Shown: positions 9,148-18,128 of the stretch, piece after piece | How the letters are laid out: each line of letters starts with the position of its first letter | Numbering within the stretch: the first letter of the stretch is position 1 | NCBI RefSeq assembly: GCF_004340965.1 | Contig: NZ_SLYA01000009.1 | Coordinates: forward strand, 1-64,000 | Length of the DNA stretch: 64,000 nt | DNA from: Sphingomonas sp. PP-CE-1A-559 | Lineage (GTDB): Bacteria > Pseudomonadota > Alphaproteobacteria > Sphingomonadales > Sphingomonadaceae | Direction of reading: 5' to 3' | Notes under the pieces: model-generated | Told to the model about the DNA's origin: nothing | Databases searched by the model: none | What the model saw: the letters and a program-made list of their open reading frames with translations, nothing else | Made by a program: the position numbers and the translations under genes

Positions 9148-10394
9148 TTGTGCGTCTCCGGCATGGCGGTGAGGTACAACACGAACCCAGCTGCTGCGAT
9201 CCCGGCGAGTGTCAGGAAGCTCGCGCTGTATCCGGCCCAGACGATGATTGACCCGGCCAGCGTCGCCGACAATGCTGCCCCCAGGCCGAACACGCTCGAA
9301 ACGACGCCTTGGCTGACGTTGAACCGGCCGGATCCCTTGGTCAGGTCGGCAACGATCACCGGGAACAAGGCGCCGAATATCCCCGCGCCGATCCCGTCGA
9401 GCGCCTGTACGCCGACCAGCCACCACGGATCGTTCGACACGGTGTAGAGAGCGCCGCGCGCCGCTAGGAAGCCGAACGCGACCAGGAAGATCGGCTTGGT
9501 GCCCCAGCGTTCGGTGTTGCGCCCGACGACGATCGCGACCGGCACCATCACGAGCTGCGCCGCGACGATGCACGCGGCAGTTAGCGACGTCGCCTTGTCG
9601 GTGCCGACGGTACGACCGAGCAGCTGGCTGACCGAGGTCAGCATTGCCGCGTTGGCGAGATGGAAAGTGAACGCGGCTGCCGCGAAGATCATCAGCGGAC
9701 GGTTCTCGATCAACGTCTTCCAGCCGCTCGGCTCCTCGCAGCCTTCCCCCGGCTCGCAGTCGAGGCCGCGCGCGACCGCATTGTCGATGTCGTCGTTCTT
9801 CAGCCGCCCCGCGACGATGACGCTGGCGACCGTTAGCCCCGCCATCAGCCAGAAGACGACGACCGGACCGAACGACCAGGCAAGGACGCCGGCAAGCGCT
9901 GCCGACACGGCATTGCCGGCGTGGTTGAACGCCTCGTTGCGACCGACCCGCTTGGCGAACAGCTTCGGCCCGACCAGCCCCAGCGTGATCGCCGAGATGG
10001 CCGGCGCAAAGATCGCGCCCGCCGCAGCCGCGATCGACTGGGTAATCGTTACCATCGTGAAGCCCGAGACGATCGGCAGTGACAGGCTGCTCAGCGTCAC
10101 CAGCAGGGCGCCGGCGATGACGATGCGCGGCTTGTTCTTCGCCCGGTCGATCAACCCGCCCGCCGGCGTCTGCGACAACAGGCCGACGATCCCGGCGATG
10201 GTCAGCACGAGGCCGACCGTCGCCTCGTTCCAGCCATGCGAAGGCCCACGTACGACCAGCAGGTAGATTGCGAGATACGGCCCGAGCCCGTCGCGGACGT
10301 CCGCCAAGAAGAAGTTGAGCGCGTCGAGCGTACCGGTAGGCACGCTGCGCTGCGCCGTGTCTTTCGTCTCGGGCATGGCTGCAGCAGATCCCAT
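9144..10394 (-). CDS. Major facilitator superfamily transporter
   Basis: A 416-residue, 12-helix MFS carrier and first gene of the operon. Start at the ATG at 10394 behind TGGAGACACCCG, a good ribosome site. The N-domain has LDALNFFLADVRDGLGPYLA and the loop 2-3 motif GGLIDRAKNKPR (MFS motif A type), then a long acidic central loop with two cysteines (CEPGEGCEEPSG) between helices 6 and 7. The C-domain repeats the pattern at VVGRNTERWGTKPIFL. The substrate cannot be told from sequence. A cytosolic central loop with a CX5C pair could sense metal or metalloid, but this is conjecture. The coupling to ArsB and a phosphoesterase is the strongest clue. Confidence 0.87.
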   Translation of the reverse strand: MGSAAAMPETKDTAQRSVPTGTLDALNFFLADVRDGLGPYLAIYLLVVRGPSHGWNEATVGLVLTIAGIVGLLSQTPAGGLIDRAKNKPRIVIAGALLVTLSSLSLPIVSGFTMVTITQSIAAAAGAIFAPAISAITLGLVGPKLFAKRVGRNEAFNHAGNAVSAALAGVLAWSFGPVVVFWLMAGLTVASVIVAGRLKNDDIDNAVARGLDCEPGEGCEEPSGWKTLIENRPLMIFAAAAFTFHLANAAMLTSVSQLLGRTVGTDKATSLTAACIVAAQLVMVPVAIVVGRNTERWGTKPIFLVAFGFLAARGALYTVSNDPWWLVGVQALDGIGAGIFGALFPVIVADLTKGSGRFNVSQGVVSSVFGLGAALSATLAGSIIVWAGYSASFLTLAGIAAAGFVLYLTAMPETHK

Positions 10395-11086
10395 CGGGTG
10401 TCTCCAGATTTCGCGTAAAGAAAGGTGAACCGCGCAGTAAAGCGCTTCAGAGGCGGTAGCCTGAACGATGCCGTTCAGGTTCGATTTGCAATGGCTTGAA
10501 ACATGCCGGATTAGCTGCGCAATATCGTTTCGGAGCTCATACAAGTTCCGAAGTGGACCGATATTCGTAAGAATAACCATACATGACAGTATGTTAAAGC
10601 TTCTATGAATCGGATTTCACAGTCTGGTAGAGTGCGTTGACTATGGGGCGCGTTCCACGAAGCGTTGATTGGCATGCCTTTGGATCGGCAAGCTATAAAT
10701 CGAGAGACATCCGAAGGAATGTCCCGAGTCTGACGAGTATGGGCAAGGTGTCGAAGTGATCTGTTGTTGAGGAAAGCGACAGTTTGCAGCCGACGAACGG
10801 ACCCGGCGCGGTGCGCATGATGCCGGGGGCACGCAAGGCGGTCATGGTGCCGAGATGAATAGATGTCCGAAGTTTGGGAGCGGGCGAGGCCGCCTAGGCA
10901 TCCGGATGTAGGTTAGCGCCCGGGGGGCGGCGTCGTGTCATCGAAAGCAGGATGTTGCGGATGGGAATGGTAGCCATCTGGCTGTTGGCGCCTAAAGCTG
11001 CCCTTTGGATCACCCAGGAGGCTAGGTTTAGATCACGCGCCAGGCGGACTTTTCTTTTTCGCGTTTTAGCCGCAAGTAATGGCCAG
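10395..11086. other. Intergenic region between MFS and J-domain genes
   Basis: Divergent leader region. Apart from the inverted repeats at 10460-10479 and 10578-10593, I see no convincing gene. Short open frames here have poor composition and no ribosome sites. Confidence 0.5.
10460..10479. promoter_or_regulatory. Perfect inverted repeat, candidate operator for the MFS-ArsB-DedA operon
   Basis: CCTGAACG (10460-10467), ATGC spacer, CGTTCAGG (10472-10479): an 8-base perfect inverted repeat centred about 75 bases upstream of the MFS start. The size and spacing fit a dimeric repressor site. A second, weaker one (CATAC-N6-GTATG) lies at 10578-10593. No regulator gene is adjacent. Confidence 0.4.
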
Positions 11087-11623
11087 ATGGCTCTCTCACC
11101 CAATTATTATTCTGTTTTAGAGGTGCCCTCGACGGCAAGTCGCGAAACTATCCACGCCGCCTGGAAAGCGCTGCTCCGTCAATATCACCCCGATGCAAAT
11201 CATGGTGTGGATGTTTCTGCTCGTGCGAAAGAGATCAACGAGGCGTATTCCGTTTTGGGAAAGAAGGAAGCACGCGCGACCTATGATCGGTCGCAGATCA
11301 GGCCGTCTGCCCACCGAGCGACCGCGAACCGCGCGTTTCACCCCAGGAAAGCCGGCAGGCGCCCGATGCGACCTAGCCCGTCGATGCAGCCCAGCGGTAG
11401 CTTCTCGCAGCCGCTAGAAACCAACGAATGGCTGATGGGTCTTTTCCTGCTGATCCTCACCGCCGCACCGATCGCTACAATCCTGGTTCTGTGGAATGAG
11501 GAATCCGGATTGGCACCGACGGTTCGACGTAACGTCGCCGCTAATCACGTGCCTGAGCCCCCCGCAAAAGCCGTCCGCAGCTCATCGGGCACAAAACTCA
11601 GATTTGGACAGCCTGCTTCCTAA
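11087..11623 (+). CDS. J-domain (DnaJ-like) membrane protein
   Basis: A 178-residue protein starting with a J domain: NYYSVLEVPSTASRETI, then the essential HPD tripeptide at residues 34-36 and YSVLGKKEARATYD, the usual helix IV end. The J domain stimulates the ATPase of a DnaK partner. A basic linker (about 60-110) precedes one hydrophobic segment (NEWLMGLFLLILTAAPIA) and a short C-terminal tail, so it would recruit Hsp70 to the inner membrane. It lacks the Gly/Phe and zinc-finger regions of DnaJ. The ATG at 11087 is chosen because translation before it has no family similarity; its ribosome site is weak. The last three residues and stop lie in a 19-base tandem duplication. Confidence 0.8.
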   Translation: MALSPNYYSVLEVPSTASRETIHAAWKALLRQYHPDANHGVDVSARAKEINEAYSVLGKKEARATYDRSQIRPSAHRATANRAFHPRKAGRRPMRPSPSMQPSGSFSQPLETNEWLMGLFLLILTAAPIATILVLWNEESGLAPTVRRNVAANHVPEPPAKAVRSSSGTKLRFGQPAS

Positions 11624-11645
11624 ACTACAGCCTGCTTCCTAAACT
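11608..11645 (+). repeat. 19-base perfect tandem duplication over the J-protein stop codon
   Basis: ACAGCCTGCTTCCTAAACT occurs at 11608-11626 and again at 11627-11645. The first copy encodes the last residues and the TAA stop of the J-domain gene; the second is untranslated. Confidence 0.95.
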
Positions 11646-11991
11646 ATCGCCTCGTCGCGACATTCGAGTTCGCAGGATCAGGCGCCAAAAGCAGTCGTAA
11701 CACGGAGATGGACGAGCGGCCGAAGTTGGAAGCTGGGAGGGGGCGGGGACGTCTGATTATGGGTCTCCGCGGCCGCTGATCGCCTGATAGCTGCATGACC
11801 AAGCTCGTCTGCTCCCAAGGTCTTTCGCATCCTGGAACTTGCTGCTTTAAGAGGCTCAAAGCCTTTCCGTTTCTCCGTGCCCATCAGCCCATATTGGGAA
11901 AGTGTATGCGGGGAAGGGTTTAGGGAAAGCGGTTTACGATGGTGAACGGTCGCGTGGTAAGCACGGCCGGCATACCAGTGAGAGGGCAGTA
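11624..11991. other. Intergenic region before the VOC gene
   Basis: Contains the second copy of the 19-base duplication and the VOC leader. No other feature is convincing. Confidence 0.5.
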
Positions 11992-12453
11992 ATGACGGAC
12001 ACCGCAAACGTAATTGCCGTGGACCACACAGGCTTTGTTGTGTCGTCTTTGGACGAAGCCGTTCGGTTCTGGACGGGAGCGCTCGGTTTTACACTTGAGC
12101 GGCAATCGGAGATGGAGGGCGACTTCCTGCATCAGGTGACAGGTGTCGATGATCCGAAAGTGAGAACGGCGATCGTCAAGGCACGAGACGGCTACGTGGT
12201 CGAACTGTTGGAATATTCAAACGGGCTCCAGAACGGGACGGTGCCTAGCGGCGCGGGATCGATCGGAGCGGCCCACCTGGCTCTGACCGTAAAGGATATT
12301 AGTGTCGCCATTGCCCGCGTCGAGGCAGCAGGATGGAAGGCGAAAGGCAATCCGCTGCCGATCCTGGGTGGTCCACGGAAGGGAACGTTGGTGGCCTACG
12401 TTTCAGGCCCCGATCATATCACGATAGAGCTTATGCAGCCGACAGCCCGTTGA
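11992..12453 (+). CDS. VOC (glyoxalase/dioxygenase fold) protein
   Basis: A 153-residue protein with two beta-alpha-beta-beta-beta modules. Likely metal ligands sit in the standard places: His in VDHTGFVV near residue 12, Glu in YVVELLEYSNG, His in AAHLALTV and Glu in HITIELMQP. The N-terminal phrase SLDEAVRFWTGALGF is typical of glyoxalase I-like members. The fold covers glyoxalases, extradiol dioxygenases, epimerases and resistance proteins; the reaction is not determinable. The ATG at 11992 is preceded by GAGAGGGCAGTA. It is monocistronic and converges with the diguanylate cyclase gene, with 162 bases between stops. Confidence 0.82.
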   Translation: MTDTANVIAVDHTGFVVSSLDEAVRFWTGALGFTLERQSEMEGDFLHQVTGVDDPKVRTAIVKARDGYVVELLEYSNGLQNGTVPSGAGSIGAAHLALTVKDISVAIARVEAAGWKAKGNPLPILGGPRKGTLVAYVSGPDHITIELMQPTAR

Positions 12454-12615
12454 TGAGCGGGCAAAAGCTTTGCCGGCCCATCATTCTTTTGAAAGCCGGC
12501 TAGGCAGCGGACAGGGCCGAGGCTCAGCACCTTCTTTGCTGCAATACTGAATGGATGACAGAAGTTGGGGAGCCAGAAAGAGACCGCGAATGACCGCAAG
12601 TGGGTCTTTTTGATT

Positions 12616-14256
12616 TTAGGCCAGAAGACTTTTGGTATTTTGCGTTAGTTGTAGCTTCCTTCGATCGTCAATATCAATGTTAATACCCAACCACCTGACA
12701 ATCCGTCCATCCTTAGTGCGCAACGGAACGGCATGGACGCTCATCCAACGGTACATCCCGTTCTTTCCTCTTAAACGGTACTCCGCATCAACGGCTTGCT
12801 GATCGTGTACGGTTTCACGCCACTTCTGCATCGTAGCTACTCGGTCGTCGGGATGGATTGCAGTTAGCCAACCATAGCCTTTCCAATCGTCATAGCTTTG
12901 ACCGGTATAGGCCCGCCAGCTGGGACTGTCGGTCTCGATAAGACCATCGGGCGCACTTTCCCACGTCGTTGCGGCGATGCCGGTGACGGCTAATCGTTCA
13001 TACACTTCGCCATCACTCAACATTTCGTGCGTGACCGGGTAGCTGTCTGTGCGCCCTTCCGCGACCGAGGCGTAATCGATTGCATCACGTTGTTTGAGAC
13101 TGCCGGTATCGACAGGCGGACTTCCAATGCGACTTTTCCGCTCCGCCTTTCTCCGTCTCAGCACTTCGTCTGCAGCCACCAGAAGGCAGTTCATACTCTG
13201 ATTGTTACCAGTGTAGCGGCTTGATCCGACGCTAGCGGCGCAGTTCACCGAATGGCTGCCCAACACGTATGAACCGTTTAAGGCCTGCTCAATGCGTAAT
13301 CTGTGTCGCTCAACGTCGAGGTCGGAATCGGAGTTGATTTGCACAACGACAAATTCGTCGCCACCGAGCCGAACAACCACGTCGCCAGGATTACTGCATG
13401 CCCGCAACCTATCGGCGACCAAACATAGCAGGCTATCGCCTACCTGATGACCAAGGCGGTCGTTGACTGGTTTGAAGTCGTCAAGGTCAACATAATGAAA
13501 AGCGATACGCCCGTGTCGTTCTGGCCGGGCGTTTGTCTCAAATGCCTCGGCAAGAGCGAGACGGTTGCCAAGCCCAGTCAGATGATCCGTTTTGACCTGA
13601 CGAGCAAAGGCGTGTCGCGTAGTCGCCTTGGCCGACTGCGATCGATATCGTTGGCGGGCGCTACGAAGGCCACCAGCGAGCAGCGCAAACAGGCATAGAG
13701 ACGATACACTGGCATTCGCATCTCCCCGGAACAAAAGAATGGCAGCCGGTGGTGTCACTGCGAAAATCAGGCTCGGAACGACAATGTAAGGACGCATCGC
13801 AACGGTAGACGCTGCTCCGGCAGCGTAGCCCACGACGAGAATGCCGATGGGCATCTGCCATTCTGCAGGTGGCAGCATGTACGATCGTGCGGCAAACAGA
13901 CCAAAAACTGTCGCGAAGGCCCAATAGGTGAGCGCAAACTGACGTTCAAAGCGCTGGGCGTCGACCAAGGGCGTTTCGGTGTTGTCGTACAACCGTCTAC
14001 CGCGGACAAGAACGACAAGGCGGGCCACGCTCGCGCAGCCTCCCATCGCAACCAAGCTGGCCAGAGCGATATCCTGTGAGGCACGGACGCTGAGCGCACC
14101 AACCATAAGGAACAACAGCGTCATGATCACTGCGGGCATGCGCGTGCCGCACAGACTGGCAACAAGCTCGACGTACGTTCCGTCCGGAATATCGCGAACG
14201 ATTGGGCTCTCAGTGGCTTTCACATGCCTCTGATTAAAGGCAAAAGGTGAAAGCAT
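12616..14256 (-). CDS. Membrane diguanylate cyclase, GGDEF followed by C-terminal PAS
   Basis: A 546-residue protein that should make the second messenger c-di-GMP from two GTP. Residues 40-210 hold about six hydrophobic helices in three pairs. The GGDEF domain begins at TDHLTGLGNRLAL (about 227) and has an intact GGDEF at 298-302. Five residues upstream the product-inhibition I-site (RxxD) reads NPGD, so the key arginine is missing and feedback inhibition is probably lost. A PAS/PAC domain follows at the C-terminus (WESAPDGLIETDSPSWRAYTG to RWLGINIDIDDRRKLQ). Sensor domains usually precede GGDEF, so the order is unusual. No partner gene adjoins it. Confidence 0.88.
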   Translation of the reverse strand: MLSPFAFNQRHVKATESPIVRDIPDGTYVELVASLCGTRMPAVIMTLLFLMVGALSVRASQDIALASLVAMGGCASVARLVVLVRGRRLYDNTETPLVDAQRFERQFALTYWAFATVFGLFAARSYMLPPAEWQMPIGILVVGYAAGAASTVAMRPYIVVPSLIFAVTPPAAILLFRGDANASVSSLCLFALLAGGLRSARQRYRSQSAKATTRHAFARQVKTDHLTGLGNRLALAEAFETNARPERHGRIAFHYVDLDDFKPVNDRLGHQVGDSLLCLVADRLRACSNPGDVVVRLGGDEFVVVQINSDSDLDVERHRLRIEQALNGSYVLGSHSVNCAASVGSSRYTGNNQSMNCLLVAADEVLRRRKAERKSRIGSPPVDTGSLKQRDAIDYASVAEGRTDSYPVTHEMLSDGEVYERLAVTGIAATTWESAPDGLIETDSPSWRAYTGQSYDDWKGYGWLTAIHPDDRVATMQKWRETVHDQQAVDAEYRLRGKNGMYRWMSVHAVPLRTKDGRIVRWLGINIDIDDRRKLQLTQNTKSLLA

Positions 14257-14593
14257 CCTATCTGAACGCGCGCTCGAGAACGCGGGTGGGGTTTGGGTAA
14301 CGGGGACCTAGATTTAGCGGCCGCAGATGGGAGGCCCACCGCCTATCGTGGGCGACTTCTAAAGATGTCGGGGCAGGGGCACTTTCTGCTGCTTGATCGG
14401 CTCTTCCCGTCTGCGCGCCAGGGTTGACACGATATAGGACGGCAATGTCTGCGATTGCGCATATTGCTCGTATCGCCACCCTGTGGGCATTTCGCGAAAA
14501 TCTGTACAACGGTCTATCTAAGACCTTCGCTATGACGGAGACGAACCAATCCATCTAAGCCCATCGAAATTCGTTACGCTCCCCCGGGCGTGG
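14257..14593. other. Intergenic region upstream of the DUF389 gene
   Basis: Divergent leader of the cyclase and DUF389 genes. A TTGACA hexamer occurs near 14424 without a clear -10 partner. No gene or strong structure is seen. Confidence 0.4.
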
Positions 14594-16081
14594 ATGGCCA
14601 AGGCTACCGAAGGCGTCGATCATGACGGCGTCCTGCGACAGATCGCCGAAGAAGCGGGGTGGTCGGGACGCTATGCCTTCCTGATCGTCATCTCGGCTGC
14701 GATCTCCTTGCTTGGGCTGCTGATGCCGTCGGTCGCGGTGCTGATCGGCGCCATGCTGCTGTCGCCCCTGATGATGCCGATCATCGGCTTGGGCTTTGGC
14801 ATCGCCACGCTCGACTTTCGTGAGATACGCCGCGCCGCAACGGCGTTGGTCTTGGGCGCGGCGATCGCGGTGGCACTGTCCGTCGTCCTGATCCTGCTGT
14901 CGCCGGTACAGACTATCACCAGCGAAATTGCCGGGCGGACGCAGCCGACGCTGTTCGACCTGCTTGTCGCACTGCTGTCGGCCATCGCAGGGGGCTATGC
15001 GCTGATCCGCGGGCGCGGGGGTACGGTCGTCGGGGTCGCGATCGCGATCGCCCTCATGCCGCCACTGGTGGTAGTCGGGTTCGGCATCGCGACATGGAAC
15101 TGGGTGGTCTTCTCAGGCGCGTTGTTGCTGTTCCTGACCAACGCCATCACGATTGCGCTGACGGCGGCCCTCGTCGCGAGGTGTTACGGCTTCGGCAGCC
15201 ATCTTTCGCCGCACCATACCGGATGGCAACTCGTCCTGTTCGCCGTCGCGATCGGGGTCCTGTCCATTCCTCTCGGCGCCGGCCTGCGTCGGATCGCTTT
15301 CGAAGCGGTAGCCCAGCGGCAGGTGCGCGACGCGCTCGGGGAGGACTTTCCACCCGGTGCGCGTCTGAGCCAGGTCGAGATCGACCATGGTACGAACCCG
15401 GTACGCGTCCGCGCCGTGATGCTGACACCACGGATAGAGCCGGGGGCGGATCGCAAACTTGCAGCGGACCTCCGCCAACGGCTCTCGCGACCAGTTGATG
15501 TCCATGTCGACCAGGTGCGCATCTCTCCCGAAACCGGCGCGGTCGAGGCCGCGCAGATTGCGCGGGCGGGCAATGGTGATGCGCTGCGCGCCGCTCGCGA
15601 GCGTGATCGTGCGATCGCGGACGTCGCCCTTATCGCAGGCGTTCCCCTATCATCCGTGCAATTTGATCCAGCCGCGCGAACGATCCGCGCCGCTGCGGCG
15701 CCGCTGACCGGCCTCGGCATTGCCGGCTACCGCGATCTGGAACGTCGTGCCGACGCTGTGATAGCCGACTGGCACGTCGTTCTCGATCCGCCGAACGACA
15801 TCGCCTTGCCGGACGTCATGATCGACTCAGGGGTCATCGACGATCAGACGCTCGATGAAGCAGGCTGGGCATCGGCGCGGCTCGCGCGCACGCTCGACGT
15901 ATCGGGCGGCAGCCTGCGGCAGCGCACGGCAATCGCAGAGGGCATCGTTGCGCGAGGGGGGAGGGCGGAACCCAGGCGGGCGGGCGGCCGCCTTCGCCTG
16001 AGGTGGTCGGTCGATACCGATCAAGCTGCGCCCGGCGTCCAGAGCGGCCGCGTAGCACCGGGCAAGCAGGCTGCGCCGTAA
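14594..16081 (+). CDS. DUF389 (TIGR00341-like) membrane protein
   Basis: A 495-residue protein. The first half is the DUF389 membrane core: LLGLLMPSVAVLIGAMLLSP, LMMPIIGLGFGIATLDFREI, IAGGYALIRGRGGTVVGVAI and LMPPLVVVGFGI, about six helices up to residue 235. The second half is soluble, with alternating beta and helix segments and many Asp/Arg residues. The function of the family is unknown. The start is ATG at 14594. The last 40 residues are Arg/Gly/Ala-rich and look poorly ordered. It precedes htrA by 87 bases on the same strand, so it may share an envelope-stress role. Confidence 0.82.
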   Translation: MAKATEGVDHDGVLRQIAEEAGWSGRYAFLIVISAAISLLGLLMPSVAVLIGAMLLSPLMMPIIGLGFGIATLDFREIRRAATALVLGAAIAVALSVVLILLSPVQTITSEIAGRTQPTLFDLLVALLSAIAGGYALIRGRGGTVVGVAIAIALMPPLVVVGFGIATWNWVVFSGALLLFLTNAITIALTAALVARCYGFGSHLSPHHTGWQLVLFAVAIGVLSIPLGAGLRRIAFEAVAQRQVRDALGEDFPPGARLSQVEIDHGTNPVRVRAVMLTPRIEPGADRKLAADLRQRLSRPVDVHVDQVRISPETGAVEAAQIARAGNGDALRAARERDRAIADVALIAGVPLSSVQFDPAARTIRAAAAPLTGLGIAGYRDLERRADAVIADWHVVLDPPNDIALPDVMIDSGVIDDQTLDEAGWASARLARTLDVSGGSLRQRTAIAEGIVARGGRAEPRRAGGRLRLRWSVDTDQAAPGVQSGRVAPGKQAAP

Positions 16082-16168
16082 GATTACAGCGATGTAATGT
16101 TCGCAACAGGCGGCGCTCATCGTCCGGTTCCAAAAGGAGCATAGGCTCACAGGACAAGGACAAAGACC

Positions 16169-17383
16169 GTGATACTCAACCGTCGACTGACCGTACGCCC
16201 GCTGATCGCTGCCGTCGCGCTAGGAACCACGGCACTCGTCGGTGTCGCAGGCGGGGCGATTGCCGCGGATGACGGTCGCACCAGCATCGCCGAGCGGTTC
16301 ACGGCACCCGGGCCCGCTGCCGTCGCGTCGACAGGGGTGCATGCCTCGCTATCGGACATGGTCGAGGCCGTCGGACCGAGCGTCGTTCAAATCCAGGTCA
16401 AGCCCGCGTCTGCGCAGGAGCAGCAATTCGAACCGACGCAGTTCGGGTCGGATGACAGCGAACTGGCCGATCGACTGGGTCAGCTGTTCGGGTTCGGCAT
16501 GCACGATCGCGGTGGGCAATCCGAGGCGCCACAACAGCAAGGCCCGCAGCGCGGATCGCTAGGCTCGGGGTTCATCGTCGATGCATCCGGGATCGTCATC
16601 ACGAACAACCATGTCGTCAACGGCGCCGACCGCGTCACCGTCCAGATGTCGGACGGCCGCGAGTTCGCCGGTCGCGTCCTGGGGCGTGATCCCAAGATCG
16701 ATGTCGCCGTGGTGAAGATTGAAGGGCAGGGTAAGTTCACCCCGATCAAATGGGGCGACAGCGACCATATTCGCGTCGGAGATAGCGTGTTTGCCGTTGG
16801 CAGTCCGTTCGGCCTTGGCAATACCGTTACTTCCGGCATCGTTTCCGCACGCGGCCGCGAGATCGGAGCAGGGCCTTACGACGATTTTCTGCAGGTCGAT
16901 GCTGCGATCAACAGCGGCAACTCGGGTGGTCCGCTGTTCGATAGCGCGGGCCGGGTCGTCGGTGTGAACACCGCGATCTTCTCGCCGACTGGCGGCAATG
17001 TGGGTATCGGCTTTGCGATACCTGCCACCATGGCGCGGCAAGTCGCGCTTCAGATCGCGCGAACTGGCCACGTGTCGCGCGGCAGGATCGGCGTCTCGTT
17101 GCAGGACCTGACACCGGAGATCGCCAGCGCGATGGGATCGAACGTCACCAAGGGCGCGTTGATCGCCGAGGTTGAAGATGGTGGAGCAGCCGCGCGGTCC
17201 GGCCTGCAACGCGGCGACGTCGTTCGGCGCTTCGGATCCAAGCCGGTCGATAACGGGCGCGACCTTGCCCGCGCCGTAGCGGAGGCTCGGATTGGTTCGA
17301 TCGTTCCGACACAGGTGCTGCGTGACGGCCGCCAGGTTTCCCTGAACCTGCGCATCGCAGGCGAAGCGATAGGCCAGTCCTGA
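16169..17383 (+). CDS. HtrA/DegP-type periplasmic serine protease, one PDZ domain
   Basis: A 404-residue S1C protease that degrades or refolds damaged envelope proteins. Signal peptide about 1-32 (ending GGAIAA). The catalytic triad is intact: His148 (TNNHVV), Asp178 (KIDVAVVKI) and Ser252 (NSGNSGGPLF). The LA loop (about 85-125) is long and rich in Gln/Gly. One PDZ domain occupies about 295-395 (RGRIGVSLQDL to VLRDGRQVSL), as in DegS, whereas DegP has two. DegS has an N-terminal membrane anchor, but here the N-terminus looks cleavable. Start is GTG at 16169 behind AAGGACAAAGACC. A two-component pair follows 65 bases downstream, so it is probably both neighbour and target of that system. Confidence 0.93.
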   Translation: MILNRRLTVRPLIAAVALGTTALVGVAGGAIAADDGRTSIAERFTAPGPAAVASTGVHASLSDMVEAVGPSVVQIQVKPASAQEQQFEPTQFGSDDSELADRLGQLFGFGMHDRGGQSEAPQQQGPQRGSLGSGFIVDASGIVITNNHVVNGADRVTVQMSDGREFAGRVLGRDPKIDVAVVKIEGQGKFTPIKWGDSDHIRVGDSVFAVGSPFGLGNTVTSGIVSARGREIGAGPYDDFLQVDAAINSGNSGGPLFDSAGRVVGVNTAIFSPTGGNVGIGFAIPATMARQVALQIARTGHVSRGRIGVSLQDLTPEIASAMGSNVTKGALIAEVEDGGAAARSGLQRGDVVRRFGSKPVDNGRDLARAVAEARIGSIVPTQVLRDGRQVSLNLRIAGEAIGQS

Positions 17384-17448
17384 GCCCATGGAACCGGGGG
17401 GCGGTACACGCGTCCGCTCCCTGACACCCCGAATGGAACGGTCTGACC

Positions 17449-18126
17449 TTGAAGCTGCTCCTGATCGAAGACGACGCACAGACCGCAGACTATGTTCGCC
17501 GTGGGCTGGTGGAGCTTGGCCATGTGTCCGATCACGCCGCCACCGGCATCGATGGCCTCACTGCCGCAATCGTCGGCCGATATGACGCGATCATTCTCGA
17601 CCGGAACCTGCCCGAGCTCGATGGACTGTCGGTGCTGAAGGCATTGCGTGCGAAAGGAGATCGGACGCCGGTACTGCTTCTATCGGCCCTGGGGCAGGTG
17701 GACGACAAGATCGCGGGCCTTCAGGCCGGTAGCGACGATTATCTGGCCAAGCCCTTCTCGTTTGGCGAACTCGTTGCACGCCTGGAGGCGATAGTCCGTC
17801 GCCACAGCGACACCGACACGACGCAAGGTACCCGCCAGACGGGCTCCTTGACGCTCGACCTGCTCGGCCGCACGGCCATGCGCGACGGCCGGCGTATAGA
17901 ACTGCTCAACAAGGAGTATCAGCTGCTCGACTATCTGACCCGCCATGCCGGGCAGGTGGTGACGCGGACGATGCTGATCGAGGCGATCTGGGATTACAAT
18001 TTCGATCCGGGGACGAACGTCGTCGACGTCCATGTCAGCCGCCTGCGTGCCAAGATCGACGGTCCAGACGATAGTCCGATGATCCGAACCGTCCGCGGCT
18101 CGGGCTACAGGCTGGATGCTGTCTGA
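17449..18126 (+). CDS. OmpR/PhoB-family response regulator
   Basis: A 225-residue transcriptional regulator. The receiver domain (1-115) has acidic pocket residues E7, D8 and D9, phospho-acceptor Asp51 (IILDRNLPELDG) and Lys101 (YLAKPFS). A winged-helix DNA-binding domain fills 130-223 (LLNKEYQLLDYLTRHAGQV, VDVHVSRLRAKID, VRGSGYRLD). The start is TTG at 17449 with a GGAACGG ribosome site; the product is then full length. Two bases separate its stop from the kinase start, so they form a cognate pair. Confidence 0.93.
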   Translation: MKLLLIEDDAQTADYVRRGLVELGHVSDHAATGIDGLTAAIVGRYDAIILDRNLPELDGLSVLKALRAKGDRTPVLLLSALGQVDDKIAGLQAGSDDYLAKPFSFGELVARLEAIVRRHSDTDTTQGTRQTGSLTLDLLGRTAMRDGRRIELLNKEYQLLDYLTRHAGQVVTRTMLIEAIWDYNFDPGTNVVDVHVSRLRAKIDGPDDSPMIRTVRGSGYRLDAV

Positions 18127-18128
18127 CG

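Noticed and set aside
8026..9447. 473-codon open frame antisense to the phosphoesterase and MFS genes
   Set aside because: Arg/Asp/Gly-rich shadow translation typical of GC-rich antisense frames.
10578..10593. CATAC-N6-GTATG and an embedded CTGTCAT (minus strand) as a second Pho box
   Set aside because: Only one heptamer is present and the distance to the MFS start is about 190 bases; insufficient.
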